64,000 nucleotides of DNA from Pleionea mediterranea. Its GTDB lineage: Bacteria > Pseudomonadota > Gammaproteobacteria > Enterobacterales > Kangiellaceae. Below are positions 37,529-46,922 of this stretch, piece by piece; within the stretch, counting starts at the first letter, position 1; every line of letters begins with the position of its first letter. Position numbers and translations under genes: made by a program. The stretch lies in contig NZ_QGGU01000001.1 in NCBI RefSeq assembly GCF_003148745.1, positions 261,536-325,535 of the forward strand. Direction: 5' to 3'. The notes under the pieces were generated by a model, which saw only the letters and a list, made by a program, of their open reading frames with translations, was not told where the DNA came from and did not search any database.

Positions 37529-38120
37529 GCCTTGCGAGATCCTTATATTCTTGATGCAGTTTATCGACTTGTGCCATTAATTGATCCTGAGAACCACTGT
37601 TATCAACAATATCATCAGCGTGCTCCAGCCGAAAGTCACGTGAGACCTGCTTGTCGATGATAGCCATAACAAGTTCTTCATTATTATTATCGCGATTGAT
37701 CACTCGTTGCAACTGGGTTTCAACCGGAACATCGACAACCAGAATGCGATCAACCAAATGTTGTAGCTTATTCTCGAATAATAACGGAATATCGAGAATC
37801 ACATAGTCGCTGGTTGCAAGCGCCACTTGGTTATTGATCTCTTGGCGGATGATGGGGTGCAGGCAGTTATTTAACCAGTCTAGCGCCTCAGGATCCTGAA
37901 AGACGATGCGTCTCATGGCGTCTCTATCGAGTTCTCCATTGGACTTTAAAATAGTCGGGCCAAATTTTATGGCAATTTTTTGAAGAGTTGGTTGACCTTT
38001 TTTGACCACATCTTTTGCAATTTGATCGGCATCGATCAGTGAAATACCTTTGGCTTTAAACAGGTTGGCAACAGTTGATTTACCGCTGCCAATGCCTCCT
38101 GTTAATCCAATCTTTAACAT
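37521..38120 (-). CDS. coaE: Dephospho-CoA kinase
   Basis: This 199-residue P-loop kinase phosphorylates the ribose 3'-hydroxyl of dephospho-CoA, the last step of coenzyme A synthesis. The Walker A loop is GLTGGIGSGKST at residue 7; further family blocks are LIDADQIAKDVV, LDREAMRR-like LDRDAMRRIVFQDP, LHPIIRQEI and ILDIPLLFEN. It lies 12 bases downstream of pilD and overlaps zapD by 8 bases, the usual pilBCD-coaE-zapD-yacG arrangement. Confidence 0.95.
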   Translation of the reverse strand: MLKIGLTGGIGSGKSTVANLFKAKGISLIDADQIAKDVVKKGQPTLQKIAIKFGPTILKSNGELDRDAMRRIVFQDPEALDWLNNCLHPIIRQEINNQVALATSDYVILDIPLLFENKLQHLVDRILVVDVPVETQLQRVINRDNNNEELVMAIIDKQVSRDFRLEHADDIVDNSGSQDQLMAQVDKLHQEYKDLARHV

Positions 38121-38132
38121 GATTATTAGTGG

Positions 38133-39032
38133 TTAAATGCCCATGGAGTGGAAGTATTGCCGCAATATATTATCGCCCCAGAATAAGGTAATCCAGCCGG
38201 CAATCGCTAAATAAGGGCCAAACGGAATTTGAGTTTCACGGTTGCTGCGCTTTAACAGAATCATTGAAACACCAATAATGGCACCAACACCCGCAGACAT
38301 GATCACGACCAGCAGCAGCTTTTGATAGCCTACGAATGCGCCAAGGGCGGCAAGCAATTTAAAGTCACCGTAGCCCATGCCTTCTTTTTTGGTCAATATT
38401 TTAAACGTCCAGTAAAAGGCCCATAACGACAGATAACCCACCAATGCACCAATAAAAGCATCCATAAGAGGAATGGTTAATCCAAGAGCAGCCGCGGATA
38501 AACCAAGCCAAAGAATTATATAATTGATGGGGTCGGGTAGAATTTTATGATCAATATCAATAAAAATTTGAACAATTAACAGGCTGCTTAAGGTGATATA
38601 CAGCAAAGACTGCCAGGACACACCAAATCGCCAGGCGATGTAGCCAAACACCAGCCCGGTCAGTAGCTCAACAAATGGATAACGCAGAGAAATATGAGCA
38701 GCGCATTGAGTGCACTTGCCTCTTTGAAATAAATAACTGATAAGAGGTATATTTTCCCAGGAGCGAATTAAATGTCCACAACTGGAACAGCGAGAGCGAG
38801 GAAATACAATATTAAACTTCTCATTTTTAATATTGGGATCCTTTGCCTCACCTGAAACCTTAAATCCTTGTTCGGTCAGGATTTCTTTCGCCATCTGACT
38901 CCACTCTCGAAACAGCATAATCGGATAACGATAAATAACCACATTTAAAAAACTGCCGACTAATAAGCCGGCAATTAATAATGTTGAAATAAATAGAGAA
39001 GGGTAGAGCTCGAATAATTCGATTATTTGCAT
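38133..39032 (-). CDS. pilD: Type IV prepilin peptidase/N-methyltransferase PilD
   Basis: This 299-residue inner-membrane aspartic peptidase cleaves the leader of prepilins such as PilA and N-methylates the new terminus. The N-terminal domain carries the four-Cys zinc motif CSSCGHLI and CTQCAAH. The catalytic aspartates are in IDIDHKILPD and in GMGYGDFKLLAA (GxGxGDxK). About eight hydrophobic segments are present. Its stop is 12 bases from the coaE start and its start overlaps the pilC stop by one base. Confidence 0.95.
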   Translation of the reverse strand: MQIIELFELYPSLFISTLLIAGLLVGSFLNVVIYRYPIMLFREWSQMAKEILTEQGFKVSGEAKDPNIKNEKFNIVFPRSRCSSCGHLIRSWENIPLISYLFQRGKCTQCAAHISLRYPFVELLTGLVFGYIAWRFGVSWQSLLYITLSSLLIVQIFIDIDHKILPDPINYIILWLGLSAAALGLTIPLMDAFIGALVGYLSLWAFYWTFKILTKKEGMGYGDFKLLAALGAFVGYQKLLLVVIMSAGVGAIIGVSMILLKRSNRETQIPFGPYLAIAGWITLFWGDNILRQYFHSMGI

Positions 39033-40282
39033 TACACCACAGCACCCAACTGGAAGATAGGCAAGTACATCGCAATGATTAGGCCACCGACAAGTACACC
39101 TAAGACAGCCATAATCAAAGGCTCTAACAACGAACTCAATCCATCGACCGCATCATCCACTTCTTGTTCGTAGATATCGGCAATTTTCGTTAACATCGCA
39201 TCGACAGAACCTGATTCTTCACCAATGGCGACCATTTGATTGACCATGTTTGGGAACAGTCCGCTATTGGTCATGGACAGGTTCATTTGCATACCAGTGG
39301 TCACTTCATCTCTAATTTTTAGAAGCCCACTACGATACACATAGTTGCCCGATGCACCTGCTGCAGATTCTAGTGCTTCGACCAACGGTACACCAGCAGC
39401 AAACGTAGTTGAAAGCGTTCTTGCGAATCGAGCGACGGCCGCTTTATTGAGTAACTCACCAACCACGGGAAGTTTTAATATCAATTTGTCTCGATTATTA
39501 CGAAAAGACTCTGACATTTCAGCAGCCTTTTTTATTCCAAATATAGTGGCGACAATAATGCCTAAACATATATACCAGTAGGCTTGCATCCATTCTGAAA
39601 GACCAATAACCATTTGAGTGAACGCGGGTAGTTCTGCGCCAAAACTTTTAAAGATGTCTTGAAATTGAGGAACCACAAATATCAACAAGATGCTGGTAAC
39701 TATTAACGCAACAACTACAACTGCAACTGGATAAAATAAAGCTTTTTTAATTTTTGATTTTAGTGCTTCGGTTTTCTCTTTGTAGGTGGCTATACGATCA
39801 AGCATATTTTCTAAAGCACCTGACTGCTCTCCAGCTACTACCAAGTCACAAAAAAGATCGTCAAAGTTTTTAGGATGTTTTCTTAGCGCTTCACCTAAAG
39901 AGGTTCCTGACTCTATATCTGACTTTATTGTTAAAACCAGATCTTGCATAGATGGATTATCGTGTCCTTTCCCTATTATGTCGAATGATTGTACTAGAGG
40001 AACACCTGCCTTCATCATGGTTGCTAATTGTCGTGACATTACAGCAATATCAACTGGCTTAATCGGTTTTTTGTTTGCTCCAAATAAGGGTTGAGACTTT
40101 TTGGTCACTTTTTTGGGAATAACGCCCTGTTTGCGTAGTTGTGCTTTCGCGATAGCCGGGGAGTCGGCCACTACTTCACCAGATATTTTATTTCCTTTCT
40201 TATCTACTCCAGAGTAAGAAAAGGTTGATATTTTAGGTGCTTTGCTTTTCTTTTTATCAACAGACTTCGATGCAGTCGCCAT
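39032..40282 (-). CDS. pilC: Type IV pilus platform protein PilC
   Basis: This inner-membrane protein of about 416 residues has two T2SSF (GspF) domains: residues about 85-205 (SRQLATMMKAGVPLVQ) and about 285-410 (ARTLSTTFAAGVPLVEA). Hydrophobic segments follow each domain. It connects the PilB motor to pilin assembly. ATG 40282 was chosen; a TTG two codons upstream is the alternative. AGGA overlaps the end of pilB, so translation is probably coupled. The gene is flanked directly by pilB and pilD. Confidence 0.94.
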   Translation of the reverse strand: MATASKSVDKKKSKAPKISTFSYSGVDKKGNKISGEVVADSPAIAKAQLRKQGVIPKKVTKKSQPLFGANKKPIKPVDIAVMSRQLATMMKAGVPLVQSFDIIGKGHDNPSMQDLVLTIKSDIESGTSLGEALRKHPKNFDDLFCDLVVAGEQSGALENMLDRIATYKEKTEALKSKIKKALFYPVAVVVVALIVTSILLIFVVPQFQDIFKSFGAELPAFTQMVIGLSEWMQAYWYICLGIIVATIFGIKKAAEMSESFRNNRDKLILKLPVVGELLNKAAVARFARTLSTTFAAGVPLVEALESAAGASGNYVYRSGLLKIRDEVTTGMQMNLSMTNSGLFPNMVNQMVAIGEESGSVDAMLTKIADIYEQEVDDAVDGLSSLLEPLIMAVLGVLVGGLIIAMYLPIFQLGAVV

Positions 40283-40288
40283 AATCAA

Positions 40289-41992
40289 TTAGTCCTGGGT
40301 AACACGGTTAATTTCTTCTAATGATGTAACACCTTGCATTACTTTAAGCAATCCAGAGCGGTGTAAATCGTTAATACCTTCTTTTTCAGCTTGATCAGCA
40401 ATATTAATTGCATTTCCGCCTTCCATAATAATTCTACCCATTTCTTCTGAAACAGGCATTACCTGATATATACCTACGCGTCCTTTATACCCTTGTGTAC
40501 AATTATCACAACCGACTGGTTCATAAATTTGAAAAGTTCCTATTTGTTCATTGGTGAATCCAGCGTCAAGTTGAGCTTCTTCGGGGATCTCTATTACCTG
40601 TTTACAATGACTGCAAAGGCGTCTTGCAAGTCTTTGTGCAATAACAAGATTAACACTGGTTGCAATATTAAAAGGTGCTACACCCATATTGACCAGTCTG
40701 GTTAAGGTTTCTGGAGCACTGTTGGTATGTAGTGTTGATAATACCATATGGCCGGTTTGGGCTGCTTTTATAGCAATTTCGGCTGTTTCAAGATCTCGTA
40801 TCTCACCAACAAGAATTACATCAGGATCTTGACGTAAAAATGCCCTCAAGGCAGAAGCAAAGTCCAAACCTGCTTTAGGGTTAACATTTACCTGATTAAC
40901 GCCCTCTAAATTTATTTCAACGGGGTCTTCTGCTGTAGAGATATTACGCTCAGGCTGGTTTAACATATTGACACCAGTATAGAGTGAGACCGTTTTACCT
41001 GAACCTGTTGGCCCAGTAACTAAAACCATGCCTTGTGGCTTAAAAAGGGCATTTTCGTAAAGTTCTCGTTGATCCTCTTCATAACCTAGAACTTCAATAC
41101 CTAGCATGGCACTGGAAGGATCCAATATACGCATTACAATTTTTTCGCCGAATAAGGTAGGCAAGGTGCTAACACGAAAATCAATGGCTTTGTTTTTTGA
41201 TAACTTCAGTTTTATTCGACCATCTTGAGGGATTCGTCTTTCTGAGATATCCAGTCTTGACATGACTTTTAATCTTGCGGATATTCGGCTAGAAAGATTC
41301 GATGGAGGGGATGAAACTTCGTGAAGAATTCCATCTATTCGAAATCTAACACGATAATTCTTTTCATAAGGCTCAAAATGTAAGTCGGAAGCCCCTTTTT
41401 TTATCGCATCAAGCAATAACTTGTTTACAAATCGAACAATTGGAGCATCGTCAGTGTCTGCTTTGTCATCGTCCGCGGGCTCTTGTTCTCCCCCGTCAAT
41501 ATCAAGGTTATCAAGGTCAGCGTCATCGAATTCGGAGAGGCTCTGACTCTCTTGTTCCTCCATAACCTTTTCGATGTACTTTGAGAGCTTAGTATCTTCG
41601 ACCAATACTGCATCAACAGTTAATTTGCTGTGAAATTGAAACTCGTCAAGCGCAATAAGATTAGTTGGATCAGAAACTGCAACGAATAATCGTTTGCCCC
41701 GTTTGAATATAGGGAGTGCATGATGTTTATTGATTAGTTTTTCATCAACAGTACTCTTTGGAATGAGTTCGTAATCGACGCTTTCGAGATCAAACAATGG
41801 TACCCCAAACTCCATAGACGCAATGTTGGCTAGAAGGGTTGCATCGATGTGTCCATTGTCAACAAGGTATTTAACTATTGGGATACCATTCTTCGCTGCG
41901 TTTTGAGCAGCTTCAGATGCGGTACCTTCAGTGAGTAGGTCCTCACTAACAAGTCTTTTGGTAAGTCCACTAATAACCGAGCTAGATTGCAT
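40289..41992 (-). CDS. pilB: Type IV pilus assembly ATPase PilB
   Basis: This 567-residue GspE/PulE-type ATPase powers pilus extension. It has an N-terminal MshEN/GSPII_E domain, an acidic linker (residues about 155-180, DDADLDNLDIDGGEQE) and the motor core with Walker A GPTGSGKT, Asp box EDPVEI, Walker B ILVGEIRD and His box TGHMVLSTLHTN. A four-Cys zinc site is visible in CSHC and CDNC. It is the first gene of the minus-strand pilB-pilC-pilD-coaE-zapD-yacG run. pilA lies 4.5 kb away, separated by the glycosylation-type cassette. Confidence 0.95.
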   Translation of the reverse strand: MQSSSVISGLTKRLVSEDLLTEGTASEAAQNAAKNGIPIVKYLVDNGHIDATLLANIASMEFGVPLFDLESVDYELIPKSTVDEKLINKHHALPIFKRGKRLFVAVSDPTNLIALDEFQFHSKLTVDAVLVEDTKLSKYIEKVMEEQESQSLSEFDDADLDNLDIDGGEQEPADDDKADTDDAPIVRFVNKLLLDAIKKGASDLHFEPYEKNYRVRFRIDGILHEVSSPPSNLSSRISARLKVMSRLDISERRIPQDGRIKLKLSKNKAIDFRVSTLPTLFGEKIVMRILDPSSAMLGIEVLGYEEDQRELYENALFKPQGMVLVTGPTGSGKTVSLYTGVNMLNQPERNISTAEDPVEINLEGVNQVNVNPKAGLDFASALRAFLRQDPDVILVGEIRDLETAEIAIKAAQTGHMVLSTLHTNSAPETLTRLVNMGVAPFNIATSVNLVIAQRLARRLCSHCKQVIEIPEEAQLDAGFTNEQIGTFQIYEPVGCDNCTQGYKGRVGIYQVMPVSEEMGRIIMEGGNAINIADQAEKEGINDLHRSGLLKVMQGVTSLEEINRVTQD

Positions 41993-42208
41993 ATGTCATT
42001 TAACTCAAAATTTAAAAAACAATAGTAATTTCCGTAAGTTATAGCATTTAGCTATGATTTTCCATTAAATTCAAGTAGTTTATGCTTATTTTAGTTGAAA
42101 AAGCCAATAACGCACGTTTAGCTGATAAATAAATAAGAAAAACTTACACATACTCTCTCTACGTTAGGTTAAGAGGCCATTTACAACAAGCTGATTAAAG
42201 TGATAAGA

Positions 42209-43084
42209 ATGGATAAACTGACAGTTTTTAGTTCAAATTTAATACTGAAGATTCTGAAAATAATACTCTTTCTCGTTGGGCTAGGATATGTGGGTTATTT
42301 AATTTATGGTCATTGGAGCTTGGTGGTTAAAACGGTTACAAACTTATCGACACTTGATCTAGTTATTTTAATTGGTGTTGGAGTCATAGCTAATTTGTTT
42401 TTCGCTAGGCTATTTTCAATAGTACTTGTACCGAATTCGGGCTTAAAAAATCGTCTTAATAGCGCGTTTAGGTCATATGTGATGAGCCAAATCTCAAAGT
42501 ATATTCCAGGGAAGGTTTGGCAACTTTTTCATCAAATGGCATCCAATAAAGATTCGACGCCGGGCGAAGTAATACGAGCTAACGTTGTTTTTATGTTTTT
42601 ATTGACACCCATGATTCTTTGTTTGTCAGTTTTTTTGCTGGTGTCGTCCTCTTTGGTAATTTTTTTATCTTCCTGTAGCTTACTTATTATTAGTTTAGCA
42701 GTATGGTATTTGACTTTGAATGGTAGAATAAGTGATATATTTTATCAGCGTAAAATTATACTTGTACTTGCAGCGATAACTTTCGTTATAGGCCTATTAT
42801 TACTGGTGAATTTTATTTCGCACAATGGTAGTAATGCACATACAAACATGCAAGTTGCTGGTCTACTTGGCATAGGCTGGTCTCTCAGTTTGGTTTTCTT
42901 TGTTTTTCCTGCGGGTCTCGGCGTTCGAGAGTGGATAATAGTTGAGTTACCAATGTTAGTAGGAATTCAATTTCAGGCAAAAGAAATAGTAATACTTGCT
43001 CTTATGATGAGGCTTTGGCAAATTTCATACGAGCTAGTTTCGATAATGATAGTTAAGTTACTTAGTAGAACTCACATCAAGTAA
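42209..43084 (+). CDS. LPG-synthase-TM/UPF0104 membrane protein
   Basis: This 291-residue protein has about eight hydrophobic segments and resembles the transmembrane domain of lysylphosphatidylglycerol synthases (UPF0104/AglD type) without the synthase domain. Family marks are QISKYIPGKVWQL and VFPAGLGVREWIIV. Such stand-alone proteins are often found with glycosyltransferases and are thought of as lipid or lipid-linked sugar translocators. Its place beside the pilin cassette makes a role in moving an undecaprenyl-linked sugar possible (inference). ATG 42209 is preferred to an upstream GTG at 42200. The gene is divergent from pilB, and its 3' end overlaps the convergent methyltransferase by 27 bases. 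Confidence 0.75.
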   Translation: MDKLTVFSSNLILKILKIILFLVGLGYVGYLIYGHWSLVVKTVTNLSTLDLVILIGVGVIANLFFARLFSIVLVPNSGLKNRLNSAFRSYVMSQISKYIPGKVWQLFHQMASNKDSTPGEVIRANVVFMFLLTPMILCLSVFLLVSSSLVIFLSSCSLLIISLAVWYLTLNGRISDIFYQRKIILVLAAITFVIGLLLLVNFISHNGSNAHTNMQVAGLLGIGWSLSLVFFVFPAGLGVREWIIVELPMLVGIQFQAKEIVILALMMRLWQISYELVSIMIVKLLSRTHIK

Positions 43085-43657
43085 AATGACCGTCCAAGGA
43101 ATTGGTTGCTTGACACAAACAACTTTACCGTAGGTTCCTAAAAGTTTTTTAAAACCGTAGCTAGACCAGTGGTTAATGTGACCAGGTGTATTGCCTAGTT
43201 TAGATGCATACTTCAGGCGACATAAGTTTAATACACACCATAAAGGCTCTCGTGGGACAGAGCAAATTAAGTAATTGCTAGAGACTCGTTTAAGCTCTTT
43301 GAGTGCCAGATCAGGAAACTCAAGATGCTCAAGGACTTCTAAACAAAAAACGGTTTTAAAAGCATTGTTTTTAAATGGAAGGTTATATATTGACGAGTTT
43401 ATAAACTCTACATCAGGGCAGCGAGACTTTGCATCCTTTAGTAAACCGTTGTCTATATCGCATGCTTTTATTTTTGAATCAGGGTAAAAGGCTTGAATAT
43501 TGCTTGTGCTATACCCATGACCACAACCTACTTCAAGGATCTCATTATTATTTTCAGGCTGAGTAACTGAGCCGACCGCTTGATAGAAACTCCGTATTAA
43601 ATACTGTCCGATCATTCCGCTCTCAGTATATTTTTTCTTGAAGTTTTCTTGATTCAC
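43058..43657 (-). CDS. Class I SAM-dependent methyltransferase
   Basis: This 199-residue methyltransferase has motif I ILEVGCGHGYSTSN and motif II-like KACDIDNGLL, followed by FKTVFCLEVLEHL, the Methyltransf_11/25 fold. The substrate is unknown. Its position directly after a glycosyltransferase, with touching stop and start codons at 43657, suggests that it methylates a sugar or a lipid-linked sugar. The tail overlaps the convergent membrane protein gene by 27 bases, so transcription from both sides may interfere. Confidence 0.8.
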   Translation of the reverse strand: MNQENFKKKYTESGMIGQYLIRSFYQAVGSVTQPENNNEILEVGCGHGYSTSNIQAFYPDSKIKACDIDNGLLKDAKSRCPDVEFINSSIYNLPFKNNAFKTVFCLEVLEHLEFPDLALKELKRVSSNYLICSVPREPLWCVLNLCRLKYASKLGNTPGHINHWSSYGFKKLLGTYGKVVCVKQPIPWTVILLDVSSTK

Positions 43658-44517
43658 TAATCTTCCTCTTTATTCTCAAACTGAATACTGTTGATTTGTT
43701 CAGATACCAAGCCAATTAGGAATACAATTATCGATGATACTAAGAGGGTTGCCGACATATTTGTGAAGCGTCCACTGTCTAGTAGAGTATAAATGTAATT
43801 AACAATACCAAGTAAAAACAATGTTACGCTAATGGGGGTGAAAAGTTTGAGCGGTGAGTATAAAGTACCTATTTTAAAAATGATAATAATAAACCTGAAG
43901 CCGTCTTTTATTAAATTAATATGGCTTTTCCCAATCCTATCTTTGACAGTGATAGGATAATAATTTACAGAGTAGCCACTGCGAAAAAAAGCCATAGTAA
44001 TAGTTGTAGGATATGAAAAGCCATTAGGGAGCAAGTATAGAAAGCGTTTAAATTTTTTAGCATCGACAACTCGAAAACCAGATGTTAAATCTTTAACATC
44101 ATGACCGACAACTTTAGAAGATAGCCAATTGTAAAAGCTATTTGCAAAGTACCTGAAAAAAGAAGCCTGGCCAGTTCTATTTCTTTGACCAACAACCATA
44201 TCATAACCTTGTTTGAACTCTTCTACTAAACCTTTGATATCATTAACTTGATGTTGGCCATCAGCGTCCATAAATAATAGAGCTTCTGCATTAGCCGCTC
44301 TTGCTCCTGCTTTAATTGCTGCACCATTGCCTTTACTGTATTTATGCTCAATGGATTTAATGTCTAGCTCTCTAAGCAGCTCACTAGTTTTATCCGTAGA
44401 GCCATCATTGACAACGATAATTTCGTATTCATTAAATGAGCTAATTAATTTAGGTATCAGCTTTTTCAATGAGTCAAATTCGTTCTTTGCAGGTATGATG
44501 ATCGCGACACTACTCAT
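43657..44517 (-). CDS. Family 2 glycosyltransferase (DPM1/polyprenyl-phosphate type)
   Basis: This 286-residue protein has an N-terminal GT2 domain (VAIIIPAKNE, VVNDGSTDKT, LFMDADGQHQ, TSGFRVVDA) and two C-terminal hydrophobic segments. This resembles the dolichol/undecaprenyl-phosphate sugar synthases, which move a sugar from a nucleotide onto the lipid carrier at the cytoplasmic face. It sits in one translation-coupled run with the GT-C-like gene (shared base at 44517) and the methyltransferase. The likely product, an undecaprenyl-P-sugar, would be the donor for the GT-C enzyme. Confidence 0.85.
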   Translation of the reverse strand: MSSVAIIIPAKNEFDSLKKLIPKLISSFNEYEIIVVNDGSTDKTSELLRELDIKSIEHKYSKGNGAAIKAGARAANAEALLFMDADGQHQVNDIKGLVEEFKQGYDMVVGQRNRTGQASFFRYFANSFYNWLSSKVVGHDVKDLTSGFRVVDAKKFKRFLYLLPNGFSYPTTITMAFFRSGYSVNYYPITVKDRIGKSHINLIKDGFRFIIIIFKIGTLYSPLKLFTPISVTLFLLGIVNYIYTLLDSGRFTNMSATLLVSSIIVFLIGLVSEQINSIQFENKEED

Positions 44518-46403
44518 TAGTCTTTGCTCTTGTTAGTCGGAAACTTATACTTATTTAAAAGATCTTTTGATTGTATATATTCTTGCATAATCTTTGCTTG
44601 TTCCTTTAGATCAAGCGCACTGTACATTTCATATAGTCGGTAGTGGGCAAGCAAGTTACTTGGATAATAATCTGTAGCCAATGCGTAATATTTAATCGCA
44701 GCTTCCGGCTTATTTAACTTTAGTCCCAGGTAATCACCTTTATATATTGCTAACCGTGCTGCGATAGATTTAATTGTCTTATCATTTGATTCAAGTTGGT
44801 CGAACATTTTGAGCATAAAACCTTGTTTAGCGTCACACTTTCCATTAATTACACACCAGGTAAGTCTACCAACAAAGTTTGACGTGCTTGCTGCAATAGG
44901 TTGTGATTGAAGCTTGTAAAAAAAGTCTGAAGACTGCTGATCAGTAAATTCTTTATCGAGCGTGTCATATAGCGCAATTAATCCGAAATATCCGGAAAGT
45001 CTATGCTCATCACTTTGAATTGCAGCTTTAAAAAAGTACTCTGACTCAAGCGCTAATAAAACATTATCGCTAGCTAAATATGCTTTGAAGTACTGTAATC
45101 CTAATTCGTAGTTTGATCGAACTGAATTGGGGTGTTCTTCTACAAACTTTCTTAATAGTAAAATGTTATCGCTCCAGTAGATATTGTTTTTTACTGCTCC
45201 TAGGGCCGTAATAGAGGATATTGCTATTAATAAATATGTGACTGTTTTTTTATTTAATGACTCAGCTTTATCCATTATTAATGCGGCAACAAAGATGATT
45301 ATTCCGGTAAGCGGTAAGTAGTTTCGGTGTTCAAACACTAGTTCGAGAGGAGCGATAGTCGATTCCACTGAGTGAAACACAAAGAAGAGCAATATTCCAA
45401 GGCCGGCTACCGATCGTTTATAAGTGAAGACTATTGCTGCTACAAGACTAGTTAATACTACCGCGCTAGAAAAAAATGTTGATCTAGACTCAAAAATTGA
45501 CTGGGAAACTTGAAAGTAATCATGATAAAGAGTGAACTCAGATGATGCAGGATTGATTATTAAATAAGCATAATATGCAATGACTTTTAATTGAGTAATT
45601 AATCTTTCTTGCCAGTTGTAGCTTCTGTACGCATAAGCCTGTTCGATAATGGATGTATCAAAATAGAGAAAATAAAAAGCCCCAAGAAGGAGTGAACCTG
45701 CACCTAGAAGTATTATTGAGGTGTTAACTCGTGAAATAGCTTTAGAGTTTGCAATGAGCACATACTCTAATAATAGAACTAATGGTATCAGGAGTACCCC
45801 GTTCTCTTTACTTAATGCAGCTAAACCAGTAAATAAAACAGCCATTGCAAGCGCTGTAAAATAGTTTGAAGTTGCCCGGGGCTTTTTAAGCCTGAAGTTA
45901 ACGTAGAGCACTGCACCACATAGTACAAATAAACTTGCAAGCGAGTTCATCATTTGTACAGAATAAAGTACACTTGATGTGTTTATGGGATGAATGAGCC
46001 ATACGAAAACTAAAAGAAGAAACCAAAGTTGGTTTGTTGGAGTAATCGTTTTTTTCAATGCTTCACTGATGACTATTAATAACTTGAACAGTAAAAAACC
46101 GTTAATTAAGTGAATAATAATATTTAATACTTTAAAGGAGGTGGCTTCGTTTCCAAACGTAGTTTTTAAAATTGAAAAAATGGCGTAAGAAATAGGTCTT
46201 TTAAGTGGTCCTGCTTCACCAGAGAAGGCAGCCACTAATAGGTTTTGAAACGTCCAGTCAGGGAGATTTAGATAGGTATTTTCTGCGATATTAAAAATAT
46301 CATCAAATATAAATCCGCCCCCTAGTCCTGTTAGTAGGATCAGGATCGCCAAGGACGCCAAGGCTAGGATAACGATATAGTGATTGGATGAAACTTTTTC
46401 CAT
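44517..46403 (-). CDS. GT-C/TMTC-like membrane glycosyltransferase with TPR tail
   Basis: This 628-residue polytopic protein has about eleven hydrophobic segments in the first 410 residues and a C-terminal soluble part of about 210 residues with TPR-like helices (for example EAAIKYYALATDYYPSNLLAHYRLYEMY). The first outer loop holds the GT-C acidic pair, GGFIFDDIFNI, followed by LKRPISYAIF, the arrangement seen in TMTC O-mannosyltransferases (FVxDD...YRPL). It lies directly behind pilA, so a role as pilin O-glycosyltransferase is likely, comparable to TfpW-type neighbours of pilA; it is not a PilO/PglL ligase. The start at 46403 is preceded by a four-codon mini-ORF. The longer frame to 46526 runs through the pilA terminator and is rejected. 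Confidence 0.75.
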   Translation of the reverse strand: MEKVSSNHYIVILALASLAILILLTGLGGGFIFDDIFNIAENTYLNLPDWTFQNLLVAAFSGEAGPLKRPISYAIFSILKTTFGNEATSFKVLNIIIHLINGFLLFKLLIVISEALKKTITPTNQLWFLLLVFVWLIHPINTSSVLYSVQMMNSLASLFVLCGAVLYVNFRLKKPRATSNYFTALAMAVLFTGLAALSKENGVLLIPLVLLLEYVLIANSKAISRVNTSIILLGAGSLLLGAFYFLYFDTSIIEQAYAYRSYNWQERLITQLKVIAYYAYLIINPASSEFTLYHDYFQVSQSIFESRSTFFSSAVVLTSLVAAIVFTYKRSVAGLGILLFFVFHSVESTIAPLELVFEHRNYLPLTGIIIFVAALIMDKAESLNKKTVTYLLIAISSITALGAVKNNIYWSDNILLLRKFVEEHPNSVRSNYELGLQYFKAYLASDNVLLALESEYFFKAAIQSDEHRLSGYFGLIALYDTLDKEFTDQQSSDFFYKLQSQPIAASTSNFVGRLTWCVINGKCDAKQGFMLKMFDQLESNDKTIKSIAARLAIYKGDYLGLKLNKPEAAIKYYALATDYYPSNLLAHYRLYEMYSALDLKEQAKIMQEYIQSKDLLNKYKFPTNKSKD

Positions 46404-46404
46404 C

Positions 46405-46419
46405 TTATAAATTTTCCAT
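46405..46419 (-). other. Four-codon leader ORF (MENL)
   Basis: A near-perfect duplication of TTATAAGATGGAAAA creates a first ATG (46417-46419) that encodes MENL and stops with TAA at 46405-46407. The real ATG of the glycosyltransferase gene follows after one base (TAA G ATG). It could couple or throttle initiation. Confidence 0.45.
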
Positions 46420-46422
46420 CTT

Positions 46423-46451
46423 ATAAAAAAAGCCCCGCATCGCGGGGCTTT
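46423..46451 (-). terminator. pilA terminator
   Basis: AAAGCCCCGC (46429-46438) and GCGGGGCTTT (46442-46451) form a perfect 10-bp stem around a three-base loop; on the minus strand a T-run follows. It lies between pilA and the glycosyltransferase gene, so only readthrough would reach the cassette. Confidence 0.92.
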
Positions 46452-46467
46452 CACTACGAGTAGCCAG

Positions 46468-46881
46468 TTATCGACAAGTCGCAGGTAGGTATTTCGCGTC
46501 TGAGCTAGAAGTACAAGCCCAGCCAACTTGACCTGATGCTTTCAGTGTTGGTGAAAGTACAATTTCGACTGTACTATCTGCACCAAGGGCTGCCGCGGTA
46601 CCTTGAATAGTAATTACACCGTCATCGCTGAGAGATGCATCTGTAACGTATTGACTGGTTCCTATAGTTAGTCCAACGCCAGAACCAATTAATGTGCCTT
46701 CAGCTTGTGCGAATTCTGAAACCGCTGTTTTTGAGTTAGACGCAGCAATTAACAACTCAGATACTTTTGCGCGTACTGTGTAGTCTTTGTAAGCTGGTAA
46801 AGCGATAGCTGCCAGAATACCGATAATCGCGACAACGATCATTAATTCGATAAGGGTAAAACCTGCATTTGATTTTTGCAT
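46468..46881 (-). CDS. pilA: Major type IVa pilin PilA
   Basis: This 137-residue prepilin has a short leader MQKSNAG, cleaved before [24 protein letters not shown]; Glu5 of the mature protein is present. The C-terminal disulfide loop is formed by [14 protein letters not shown]. Processing by PilD and assembly by PilB/PilC are expected. Several Ser/Thr-rich stretches offer O-glycosylation sites. The upstream region holds an excellent sigma-54 promoter and TTGGAG as ribosome-binding site; a strong terminator follows. The glycosylation-type genes come next on the same strand. Confidence 0.96.
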   Translation of the reverse strand: MQKSNAGFTLIELMIVVAIIGILAAIALPAYKDYTVRAKVSELLIAASNSKTAVSEFAQAEGTLIGSGVGLTIGTSQYVTDASLSDDGVITIQGTAAALGADSTVEIVLSPTLKASGQVGWACTSSSDAKYLPATCR

Positions 46882-46922
46882 GTGTAAATCTCCAAAGAGT
46901 GTTTAAAGTTCATATGATTTAA

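Noticed and set aside
46404-46526. Longer N-terminus of the GT-C-like protein
   Set aside because: It would translate through the pilA terminator and the end of pilA, and the added residues do not resemble a signal or helix start.
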